Below the pieces are notes generated by a model, which saw nothing but the letters and a program-made list of their open reading frames with translations, had not been told where the DNA came from and did no database searches. From Nonomuraea aurantiaca (GTDB taxonomy: Bacteria; Actinomycetota; Actinomycetes; Streptosporangiales; Streptosporangiaceae): DNA of 64,000 bases. Location of the stretch: the NCBI RefSeq assembly GCF_020215705.1, contig NZ_JAIWNB010000006.1:248001-312000 (forward strand), written 5' to 3'. Position numbers and translations under genes: made by a program. Shown in pieces: positions 46,327 through 54,118 of the stretch (the stretch's first letter is position 1; the number at the start of each line of letters is the position of its first letter).

Positions 46327-46702
46327 TAATCAGTCTCCCTTTGAAGAGGATTTGCCGGTCGGTGAACTGAATTGACTGGTTTGATGGGTACGCCTGCTCG
46401 CATATTAAGAGCTGATCGTCGATCAGTCCATGTCTTCCGTCTGGCCGCGAGCGGTCACCGAATCAGTGTGTGGTTCTCTCGTCTCGTAGGTAGGCGTACA
46501 CGGCTCCACAGCTGATGCCGTACCGCAGGCCAGCGCCGCCTTGAGCGCCCGCCGGACAGCGGGCCGTCGCGCTCGCGCGTGAGCTGGGGGTCGCCGGCCT
46601 CGGCTACTACGAAGCACACGAGCGACCAGATCATGTGTCGCTTCCGGACTGACCGCTGTAAAAACGACTCGGGCGCTTTGCTGTTGGTTGTGGAGCGTCC
46701 TG
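46327..46702. other. 376-bp gap with a possible gene remnant
   Basis: No intact gene. On the plus strand a frame ending at TGA 46650-46652 reads AGQRAVALARELGVAGLGYY then EAHERPDHVSLPD, which looks like a genuine C-terminus without a matching start; family unknown. The promoter of the secreted protein at 45940 should lie in the AT-richer part around 46330-46410. Confidence 0.4.
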
Positions 46703-46957
46703 CTAGATCAGGTCGAACTGGCTGCTCTTAGTGCCCTTGAGGAAGGCGTGCCACTCGTCAGATGTGAACACGAGTACGGGGCCGTTGCGGTCTTTGGTGT
46801 CGCGGACGCCAATGCGGCCCCCGCTCAGAGGGGCGACTTCGGCACAGTCGCCACCGGCGTTGCTGTAGCTGCTCTTGCGCCAGGCCGCACGGGAGAATTC
46901 TGCCTCCGCGCCTCCTGCTTGCTCATTCTCACGCTTCCTTCGCCACCGAGATGACAT
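46703..46957 (-). CDS. DUF397 domain protein
   Basis: 84 residues. The DUF397 core runs FSRAAWRKSSYSNAGGDCAEVAPLS...IGVRDTKDRNGPVLVFTSDEWHAFLKGTKSSQFDLI. Such small proteins pair with XRE/DUF5753 regulators in actinomycetes and are thought to act with them in development and antibiotic control. It follows the second DUF397 gene and the XRE gene on the same strand (6-bp gap), forming a three-gene unit. Confidence 0.92.
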   Translation of the reverse strand: MSSRWRRKRENEQAGGAEAEFSRAAWRKSSYSNAGGDCAEVAPLSGGRIGVRDTKDRNGPVLVFTSDEWHAFLKGTKSSQFDLI

Positions 46958-46963
46958 CGAGAG

Positions 46964-47173
46964 TTACGCCATGTAGTCGAACTCTCCGGCCTTGATCGCC
47001 TCCACAAAGGCATCCCACTCGGGCTTTGTAAAGATCAGCTTGGGACCTTGTCGATCCTTAGAGTCTCGGATGGCAATCATGTCCTCGACCGGGGCGATCT
47101 CAACGCAATTATCGGTCGATCCTTGGCTTCGTGAACTCTTCCGCCAAACGGGATCCATGGGAAGGTTCCTCAC
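46964..47173 (-). CDS. DUF397 domain protein
   Basis: 69 residues: PVWRKSSRSQGSTDNCVEIAPV...MIAIRDSKDRQGPKLIFTKPEWDAFVEAIKAGEFDYMA, a typical stand-alone DUF397. The GTG start shares GTGA with the XRE stop; ATG 47158, preceded by GAGGAA, is an equally good start (64 aa). Middle gene of the XRE-DUF397-DUF397 unit; likely partner of the XRE protein. Confidence 0.92.
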   Translation of the reverse strand: MRNLPMDPVWRKSSRSQGSTDNCVEIAPVEDMIAIRDSKDRQGPKLIFTKPEWDAFVEAIKAGEFDYMA

Positions 47174-48018
47174 TTAAGCTTACTGATCATGTCGGACAGG
47201 TAGGCAACTGATGCTTCTGGAGTGAGCGCCGTCGAGCAGAGGTGCTGAAAAACCAGTGTATAACGGGCGATCTCGTCGAGTTTCTCCAGATACAAGCCGT
47301 CAGTTCCTGTCTCGACATAGACGATTTGGGGATCGTCCGGGAAGTCCAAGATCACAAACTGGCCTGCAAGTCCGGGGTGCATGCCAAGACTGAGCGGCAT
47401 GACCTGAAGCGTGACGTGCTCCAGCGAGCCGACTTCGACAAGCTTCTGCAGCTGGGCGCATTGGATAGCGACAGTGCCCATTGGGCGTATTAGCGCGGCC
47501 TCATCAATGATCGCATGGAATGCCGGGTGTCGATCCTTGGTCAGGATGCTTTGGCGGTTCATACGTAGCGCTATCCTGCGGGGAATCTCCTCGGGATCGC
47601 GCAGAAGAGCGGCCTGCATGGTCCGCTCCGCGTAGTCGGCGGTTTGGAGCAGCCCTGGGATCACGAGCGGTTCAAAGGTACGGATGACAGACGCTTCAGC
47701 CTCTAGGTCGATGTAGCTACCCGCGAGGACATCTTTGTAGGCGATCCACCAACCCTGCTGGCGGGATTCCCTGGCAAGAGTGATGAGCGCATTGCGCTGC
47801 TCGGCATCAGAGATTCCGTACACGTCAAGCAGGTCTTGAACGTCACGCGGATTGGGGCGCTGCCACTGAGCGTTCTCAATCCGGCTCAGCTTCCCCCGCG
47901 ACCATTCCAAAGTCTCGGCGACCTCGGTAGAGGTCATCTGGGCCTGGTCCCGGAGGCGGCGCAACTCTGCCGAGAGACGACGTCGGCGAACCGTCGGGCT
48001 GTGCCTGTCGCTGATCAT
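47170..48018 (-). CDS. XRE-family regulator with DUF5753 domain
   Basis: 282 residues from ATG 48018 (MISDRHSPTVRRRRLSAELR). HTH_31-type DNA-binding domain 10-70 (LRDQAQMTSTEVAETLEWSRGKLSRIEN), then DUF5753 (about 95-270) with FEPLVIPGLLQTADYAER, HAIIDEAALIRPMG and LPLSLGMHPGLAGQFVILDF. The frame continues to 48177 and an ATG at 48078 is possible. With the two downstream DUF397 genes it forms a module common in Streptomyces relatives, where such pairs influence development and secondary metabolism. Confidence 0.92.
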   Translation of the reverse strand: MISDRHSPTVRRRRLSAELRRLRDQAQMTSTEVAETLEWSRGKLSRIENAQWQRPNPRDVQDLLDVYGISDAEQRNALITLARESRQQGWWIAYKDVLAGSYIDLEAEASVIRTFEPLVIPGLLQTADYAERTMQAALLRDPEEIPRRIALRMNRQSILTKDRHPAFHAIIDEAALIRPMGTVAIQCAQLQKLVEVGSLEHVTLQVMPLSLGMHPGLAGQFVILDFPDDPQIVYVETGTDGLYLEKLDEIARYTLVFQHLCSTALTPEASVAYLSDMISKLK

Positions 48019-48220
48019 GTCGGCGGGTTGCGGTTCATTCGCCGCACAGCTTTCCGGGCTGGGAAGAGCGTCATTCATGAGAGTGATCGATGGTCCGTCC
48101 GTGTGGCAGATGCCATGTGGAGCGCCCTGCTGATGGGACACGCGAGATGACCGGAAGATCATCGGACGGGGGGACACTGTGCGCTGGCTGTGGCAATGAG
48201 CGCAGCCAGTTCGGCCGGTG

Positions 48221-48386
48221 CCGTCCCCGAGTGACCAGCTCCTCGAACTGGGCCGGCGTCGACATCCTGAGCGCCCACCAGCAGCCGGTAGACACCGGCG
48301 ACCAGCTCCAGGGCCGCTGCTCCACCCATGGCCTTGCGGAGCCGTGCGACGAGGCTGGGCAGGGCGGTGGCGGCTCCCGCAGGCGC
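48221..48386 (-). pseudogene. Frameshifted fragment of an AfsR/SARP-type regulator
   Basis: Reading inward from 48386: EAPAGAATALPSLVARLRKA, MGGAAALELVAGVYRLL and AQDVDA, closely matching residues ~55-98 of the regulator at 40935 (LHSLVARLRKALGG, LELVAGGYRLPV, AEDVDACQFEELVTRGR). The continuation QFEELVTRGR is present but in a different frame, so at least one indel has occurred. No rest of the gene is found, so it is a partial, decayed copy. Confidence 0.85.
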
Positions 48387-48944
48387 CTCAGCCGGGCCGC
48401 ACGGATCGCGGGGTAGAGGCCAACGATCGCGCCGGGGGCCGCAGCAGCTCGCTGCGGTGCGGTGCGGCACAGTCGATCGCGCGTGGCGGATCTGCTGGAC
48501 GGTTCGCCGGAGGCCCCGGGTTCGGTGCTCGGAGTGGGTGGCTGGCGTGGAGCGGCAGTCGAGTGCGATCTCCTGCTCGGCGCGGTGTCATACGCGGGCT
48601 GACGCCAGCTCGGCTCGTGGCTGGCGGTTATCCATCATGGCTTGGCGCAGTGGGCCAACCTCCAGGGAACCTCGCCCGTCACGCGCCTCTGGCAGGACCG
48701 GCCAACCAGTGGCGAAGCGCGCGGGCGGAGCCCGCGCTCAGGGGGGCGTCTGAGCGAAGCGAAGGCCATGCAGTGCGCGTGAGCGCCAAAGGAAGAACGC
48801 CGAGCTTTCTAAGCGCGAAGCGCCGATCGGCGAGCCCTTTGTGGACGGGTGGGCGGCCACCGAAGAGGTTGACGAAGGGGCGGTGGGTGTTTACGGTTCC
48901 GGGGGCGAAATTATCACGAAGGCTTCGAAAGTTTCGGAGGCGGC
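48387..48944. other. 558-bp gap without intact genes
   Basis: Between the regulator fragment and GH30. Open frames on the plus strand (for example ...RVADLLDGSPEAPGSV..., ending TGA near 48601) do not match a family I know. Codon bias and GC content look like decayed coding DNA. The last 45 bp hold the GH30 promoter boxes. Confidence 0.4.
48906..48936. promoter_or_regulatory. CGAAA boxes upstream of GH30
   Basis: CGAAA at 48906-48910 and a palindrome CGAAAGTTTCG at 48926-48936, directly before the CGGAGG ribosome site of the GH30 gene. CGAAA inverted repeats are, as I recall, operators of actinomycete xylanase/xylosidase regulators such as BxlR. A repressor bound here would block initiation. 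Confidence 0.7.
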
Positions 48945-50288
48945 ATGTTACGAGGCGTTGTCGCGATCACCCTGCTCGGTCTACCCATCATCCAGACACC
49001 GGCCCTGGCGGATCCCCCGGCGATCACCGTACGCGAGCGCGTCCGGCACCAGCAGATCGACGGGTTCGGGATCTCCCAGGCGTTCCGCCGCAACGAGCTG
49101 GTCAAGGCGCTCGACGAGGGGCGGCGGCGCGAGATCCTCGACCTGTGGTTCGACCGCGACAAGGGCGCCGGGCTCAGCATTCTGCGGCTCGGCATCGGCT
49201 CGGCTCCCGTGGGCAGCCCGTACGACCAGATGGTCTCCATCCAGCCGGAGGACCCGGGCGGGCCCGGCGCTCCGCCCAAGTACGTGTGGGACGGCGACGA
49301 CAACAGCCAGGTCTGGGTGGCGAAGGCGGCCAAGGGGTACGGGGTCGAGCGGTTCTACGCCGACGCCTGGAGCGCCCCCGCCTACATGAAGGACAACGGC
49401 GATGACAAGAACGGCGGCACGCTGAAGCCGGAGTGGCGGCAGGCCTATGCCCGCTACCTGGTGCAATACGCGAAGTTCTACGCCCGTGAGGGCATCAGGA
49501 TCACCGACCTCGGCTTCACCAACGAGCCTGACTGGACGGCGACGTACGCCTCCATGCGGTTCACCCCGCACCAGGCCGCCGAGTTCGTCAAGGTGCTCGG
49601 TCCGATCGCCAAGGGCCTCAAGGTGGCCTGCTGCGACTCGTTCGGCTGGACCGAGGCCAAGGCGTACACGGCCGCGATCGAGGCCGACCCCGAGGCCCGC
49701 CGCTGGGTGAAGACCCACACCGGCCACACCTACGCCAGCCCGGTGGACGGCCCGCTGCCGACCAGCGCGAACACCTGGATGTCGGAGTGGAACCCCAACG
49801 GCACCACCTGGAACGAGGGCTGGGACGACGGCAGCGGCTACGACGGCTTCACGATCGCGGGGGCCGTGCATGACGCGCTCACGCTCGGTAACGTCAGCGG
49901 TTACGTCTACTGGCTGGGCGCCTCGCGCGGCGCCACCCGAGCGTTGCTGCAGATCGACGAGGCCGCGGGTACGTATCACGTCTCCAAGCGGCTGTGGGCG
50001 CTGGCGGCGTACAGCCGGTTCATCCGGCCGGGCGCGGTACGGGTGGACGCGGCGGCGGCCGATCCGGCGCTGAAAGTTTCAGCGTTCCGCAACCCCGACG
50101 GCTCCCAGGTGGTCGAGGTGCTCAACACCGGCACCGCCGCCGTGACATGGCACGGTGTGTACGGCCGGGCCACCGCGTACGTGACCGACAACGCCAACGC
50201 GCTCACCGCGAGGCCGGTCACCAGCGGGACCGTGATCCTCCAGCCCCGGGCACTCACCACCGTCGTCATCCCAGGCCGCCACGCCTAA
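48945..50288 (+). CDS. Secreted GH30-family glycoside hydrolase
   Basis: 447 residues. Signal peptide 1-22 (ends TPALA-DP). (beta/alpha)8 barrel with acid/base Glu194 in FTNEPDW and nucleophile Glu281 in TWMSEWNP, then a C-terminal beta-sandwich (~375-447) as in GH30 enzymes. GH30 covers glucuronoxylanases, beta-1,6-glucanases, glucocerebrosidases and others; subfamily unassigned. The upstream CGAAA boxes suggest control by plant-polysaccharide sugars. A 17-bp palindrome (50068-50084, CGCTGAAA-G-TTTCAGCG) sits in the 3' coding part. Stop region repeated downstream. Confidence 0.9.
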   Translation: MLRGVVAITLLGLPIIQTPALADPPAITVRERVRHQQIDGFGISQAFRRNELVKALDEGRRREILDLWFDRDKGAGLSILRLGIGSAPVGSPYDQMVSIQPEDPGGPGAPPKYVWDGDDNSQVWVAKAAKGYGVERFYADAWSAPAYMKDNGDDKNGGTLKPEWRQAYARYLVQYAKFYAREGIRITDLGFTNEPDWTATYASMRFTPHQAAEFVKVLGPIAKGLKVACCDSFGWTEAKAYTAAIEADPEARRWVKTHTGHTYASPVDGPLPTSANTWMSEWNPNGTTWNEGWDDGSGYDGFTIAGAVHDALTLGNVSGYVYWLGASRGATRALLQIDEAAGTYHVSKRLWALAAYSRFIRPGAVRVDAAAADPALKVSAFRNPDGSQVVEVLNTGTAAVTWHGVYGRATAYVTDNANALTARPVTSGTVILQPRALTTVVIPGRHA

Positions 50289-50376
50289 GGATGACCGACG
50301 CAGACTCCCGGCCACCGCCGCTCAGGGCGACCGACACTGGCCCCGGCCACCGCTAAGGGCGACCGACGCAGACCCC
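50274..50376 (+). repeat. Tandem units of 32-36 bp starting in the GH30 3' end
   Basis: Units 50274-50309 (36), 50310-50344 (35) and 50345-50376 (32), all beginning GGCCRCC and containing GRYGACCGAC. Unit 1 contains the last codons and the TAA stop (GCCTAAGG); unit 3 again has GCTAAGGG, while unit 2 has GCTCAGGG. The units vary in length, unlike a pure satellite. Confidence 0.75.
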
Positions 50377-50398
50377 GGTCGCCCGAAGCGGTCACCCG

Positions 50399-51172
<774 letters not shown>

Positions 51173-51298
51173 GCTCAGGACATTACCGAAGGTCCGCAGA
51201 AAACCTCGGCCTTCAGGCCGGGGATGAATGCGGTCGCCTGTGGGGATGGTCCGCCGTAGGCGGGGCATCCCGGAGCGGTGAAGCGTGGACCTGGAACC

Positions 51299-51715
51299 TC
51301 AGGTGGGGCGGCGCTGCTGTTCGATATACGCCTCGATGATCGATAGTGGCGCTCCGACACAGGAGGCGGCGAAGTAGCTGGGTGACCAGGAAGGGCCGCG
51401 CATGATGGCGCGGTTGACCTGGCCAGTGAACTCCTTGCGCAGGTAGTGCGAGGAGACGCCCTTCAACGAGTTGACGAGTTTGCTGATCGCAACCTTGGGC
51501 GGGTAGTGGACGAGCAGCTGGACGTGGTCGTGTTCGCCGTTGAACTCGCGGAGTTCGGCCTCGAAACTGTCGCACACCTCGATCATGATGTCTTCGCAGC
51601 GGCGCAGCATCACGTCGTCGAACACGTTTCTGCGATATTTGGTGACAAAGACCAGATGGACGTGCATCGCGGAAACCACGTTTCTGCCTCGTCGATATTC
51701 CACTTCCTGGCTCAT
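51299..51715 (-). CDS. tnpA: IS200/IS605 transposase TnpA (Y1, HUH superfamily)
   Basis: 138 residues, single-strand transposase that cuts at the hairpin ends. MHVHLVFVTKYRRNVF and REFNGEHDHVQLLVHYPPKVAISKLVNSLKG are typical. The HUH metal site reads HVQ (64-66), with Gln (codon CAG) instead of the second His (CAC); the catalytic tyrosine Y130 (IIEAYIEQQ) is present. HUQ variants exist in other HUH nucleases, so activity may remain. ATG 51715 is the start; the frame continues further, overlapping tnpB. Confidence 0.93.
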   Translation of the reverse strand: MSQEVEYRRGRNVVSAMHVHLVFVTKYRRNVFDDVMLRRCEDIMIEVCDSFEAELREFNGEHDHVQLLVHYPPKVAISKLVNSLKGVSSHYLRKEFTGQVNRAIMRGPSWSPSYFAASCVGAPLSIIEAYIEQQRRPT

Positions 51716-51782
51716 AGACCAGATGATAATGTGTTCGAGTCGGTGAGACGTGAGCATCCCGAGGAAGAAGGGGGTGTTGCGC

Positions 51783-53117
51783 ATGCTGGCGGGCCGGAAG
51801 TACCGCCTGGAGTTCGACTCCGGGCAGCGGGCGTTCGCCGAAAGGCTGGGCGGGATCTGCCGGGCCGTGTGGAACACCGGTCTCGAACAGCGGCGGGATT
51901 ACCGGCGGCGCGGGCAGTGGCTCGACTACGCCGAACAGTGCAGGCAACTCGCCGAGGCGAAGAAGGACCCGTACTGCGGCTGGCTCGCCGACGCCCCCGC
52001 CCAGGTGATCCAGCAGACCCTCAAAGACCTGGACCAAGCGTGCCGCAAGCATGGCACGTGGACAGTGCACTGGAAGTCGAAGGCGAAGTGGCGGCCCTCT
52101 TTTCGGTTCCCCACCGCCCAGCACCTGCCCGTAGAGCGGATCGGCCGCAAGTGGGGACGAGTCTTCCTGCCCAAGTTCGGGTGGGCGCGGTTTCGGATGT
52201 CGCGCCCGCTCGGGGGGAGTGTCAAGTCCGCGACCGTGTCCCGGAACGGCAAGCACTGGTTCATCAGCTTCCTGGTCGAGGATGGGATCGCCGAGCGTGA
52301 GGAACACGCCCGCCCTGGATGGGTGGGCGTGGACCGGGGGGTGCTCACGGCCGCCGTGACCTCGGACGGGGAGTTTTTCGACCGCCGCCACGCCGGAACC
52401 GGCGGTGTCTCCTCCCGGCAGCTGCCACGGGAGACGAAACAGGACCGAAAGGACGACGTCGGGTATCTCACGGTCGGCGAAGCGGAACGGTATCTGCGGC
52501 TGCAACGTCGACTCGCCCGCACGAAGAAGGGATCGAAGCGGCGCAAGACGGTCGTGGCCGCGATGAGTGAGGTCATGCGACGGGTCCGGTGGCGGCGCGC
52601 TGACTTCAACGCCCAAGCCGCGCACCGGCTCACCCGTGCCTACGGGCATGTGGTCATCGAAGACCTGAACACCAAGGGCATGAGCGCGGCCGTCAAGCCC
52701 AAGCCCGACCCCGACCGGCCGGGCAGGTTCCTACGCAACGGCGCGGCAGCGAAATCCGGGCTCAACAAGGCGATTCTCGACAAGGGCTGGTACGGGCTGG
52801 AAGTCGCCCTGCGCTCCAAGGCCCGCTACACCGGCAGCGTCATCCATAAGATCAACCCCGCGTACACGTCCCAGACGTGCCCGGAGCCTGCGTGCGGGAA
52901 AGTGGACGAGAAGAGCCGCAAGAGCCAAGCGATCTTCTCCTGCACTTCTTGCGGGCACACCGAGCACGCCGACATCGTCGGGGCGAGGAACATCAAGGCC
53001 AAAGGACAGGCGGCCGGGCTGGTCGTCTCAGGGCGTGGAGACCCACCCGGGTCCGCGAAACGTCAAGCACCCCGTTCCACAGCGCGGGCCGCGCAAGCGG
53101 CACGAGCTGCCGCATAG
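51783..53117 (+). CDS. tnpB: TnpB RNA-guided nuclease (RuvC-like)
   Basis: 444 residues from ATG 51783 (MLAGRKYRLEF); GTG 51750 is also in frame. N-terminal HTH/wedge region, then RuvC core with D184 (VGVDRGV), E293 (VVIEDLN) and D397 (HADIVGARN), and a zinc finger C366, C371, C387, C390 (CPEPAC, CTSC). The first zinc pair has four residues between the cysteines. TnpB cleaves DNA next to a transposon-end motif guided by its own omega RNA and helps keep the element. All catalytic residues are present. Confidence 0.95.
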   Translation: MLAGRKYRLEFDSGQRAFAERLGGICRAVWNTGLEQRRDYRRRGQWLDYAEQCRQLAEAKKDPYCGWLADAPAQVIQQTLKDLDQACRKHGTWTVHWKSKAKWRPSFRFPTAQHLPVERIGRKWGRVFLPKFGWARFRMSRPLGGSVKSATVSRNGKHWFISFLVEDGIAEREEHARPGWVGVDRGVLTAAVTSDGEFFDRRHAGTGGVSSRQLPRETKQDRKDDVGYLTVGEAERYLRLQRRLARTKKGSKRRKTVVAAMSEVMRRVRWRRADFNAQAAHRLTRAYGHVVIEDLNTKGMSAAVKPKPDPDRPGRFLRNGAAAKSGLNKAILDKGWYGLEVALRSKARYTGSVIHKINPAYTSQTCPEPACGKVDEKSRKSQAIFSCTSCGHTEHADIVGARNIKAKGQAAGLVVSGRGDPPGSAKRQAPRSTARAAQAARAAA

Positions 53118-53160
53118 CGGCACGGGAATCCCCGTCCCCTCAGGGCGGGGAGCAGGTCAA
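53000..53160 (+). ncRNA. Probable omega RNA (reRNA) at the tnpB 3' end
   Basis: By analogy with characterised IS605 elements, the guide RNA overlaps the tnpB 3' end, ends in the right-end hairpin (53130-53150) and takes its guide from the flanking DNA beginning AAGCTGCTGG at 53161. The 5' boundary is a guess. This TTAC plus flank is exactly the empty site reconstructed from the ends. Confidence 0.5.
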
Positions 53161-54006
53161 AAGCTGCTGGCGGCGGACCAGGTCCAGCAGATCGGTACGC
53201 GGCGTCCAGCCGAGCAGCGAGTGGAGGCGGCGGGTGTCGGCCAGCGAGTCGCCGGGCTCGTCGGGCGGGGCGGGTACGACGTCGAAGGTGAGGCAGGCGC
53301 CGGTCACCGTGGCGACCGCCTCCGCCATGGCCCGCAGGGTGTGGCCGCGGCCCGTGCCGAGGTTGACGATGCCGGGCGCGCCGATGAGCTCGATCATCGC
53401 GCGGGCGGCCTGGCGTACGTCGGTGACATCGCGCGTACGGTCGAGCGAGCCGAGCATCCGCAGCGGGCGGCCCTCCTGGGCGGCGCGCAGCCAGATCGAC
53501 AGCGCCATGTCGGGCCGCTGCCCCTCCCCCGCGACGGTGAACGGCCGGACGATCGTGACGTCGGGGCGGTCGAGGCAGAGCCGTTCCAGGGCGGCCTTGC
53601 TCGTGGCGTAGCCGCCGATGGGGCGGACCGGGTCGGATTCCGCGCTGGGCCGGCCGTGGGACGCGCCGCCGTACACGGAGCTGGACGAGGTGATCAGGAG
53701 CGGGACGCCGGGTGGCGTGAGGGCCAGCACCCGCGCCCCGGCGAGCACGTTGTCCCGATGGCGCCGCCAGGCGATCCCGGGATCGGTGTCGCGCACGCCC
53801 GCGCAGCCGGCCAGGTGGTAGACCGCGTCCGCGCCGGAGAAGGCCCCCGGCTCCAGGTCGAGCAGGTCGGCCGTGAGCACGGTGAGCCCGGGTCGTTCCT
53901 CGACGGCCAGGCGGTCGATGGCGACGACCGGGGAGCCGGACGCGAGCAGGGCCGACGTCAGCGCGCGGCCGATGAATCCGGCCGCACCGGTCACGATCGA
54001 CGTCAC
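53140..54006 (-). CDS. NAD-dependent epimerase/dehydratase truncated by the IS element
   Basis: 288 residues. Extended SDR: GAAGFIG at 7-13, VYHLAGCAG, SSSSVYGG, catalytic YATSK. The substrate is probably a nucleotide sugar, unknown. The last residues LTCSPP and the TGA come from the right end of the IS605-type element. The native gene very likely ended ...LVRRQQLVMS, since removing the element gives a TGA two bases before the echA ATG. GTG 54006 chosen over GTG 54015 for its better-spaced ribosome site. Confidence 0.9.
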   Translation of the reverse strand: MTSIVTGAAGFIGRALTSALLASGSPVVAIDRLAVEERPGLTVLTADLLDLEPGAFSGADAVYHLAGCAGVRDTDPGIAWRRHRDNVLAGARVLALTPPGVPLLITSSSSVYGGASHGRPSAESDPVRPIGGYATSKAALERLCLDRPDVTIVRPFTVAGEGQRPDMALSIWLRAAQEGRPLRMLGSLDRTRDVTDVRQAARAMIELIGAPGIVNLGTGRGHTLRAMAEAVATVTGACLTFDVVPAPPDEPGDSLADTRRLHSLLGWTPRTDLLDLVRRQQLLTCSPP

Positions 54007-54118
54007 CCGCCCCACCCTAGGGCGTCAGATGCTGAAAAATGTCTTCGCAAAGCTCTCGCCGAAGAAGGAAATTGTTGAGACGCTGGCTCCGACTTTTCCC
54101 CCAGTCGAGGAGCAGTAG

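Larger units (their letters stand above)
51187..53160. mobile_element. Complete IS605-type element with tnpA and tnpB
   Basis: Divergent tnpA (minus) and tnpB (plus). Left end just after TTAC (51183-51186), the target known for IS608, with a hairpin CCTCGGCC-TTCA-GGCCGGGG near 51205-51222; right end near 53160 (..GGTCAA) with hairpin CCCCGTCCC...GGGCGGGG (53130-53150). No target duplication, as expected for single-strand HUH transposition. Removing exactly 51187-53160 restores an epimerase stop and its spacing to echA. These ends are inferred, not compared with other copies. Confidence 0.9.

Noticed and set aside
46540..46652. A complete gene in the gap before the DUF397 gene
   Set aside because: Only a C-terminal-like stretch is seen; no start or ribosome site matches it.
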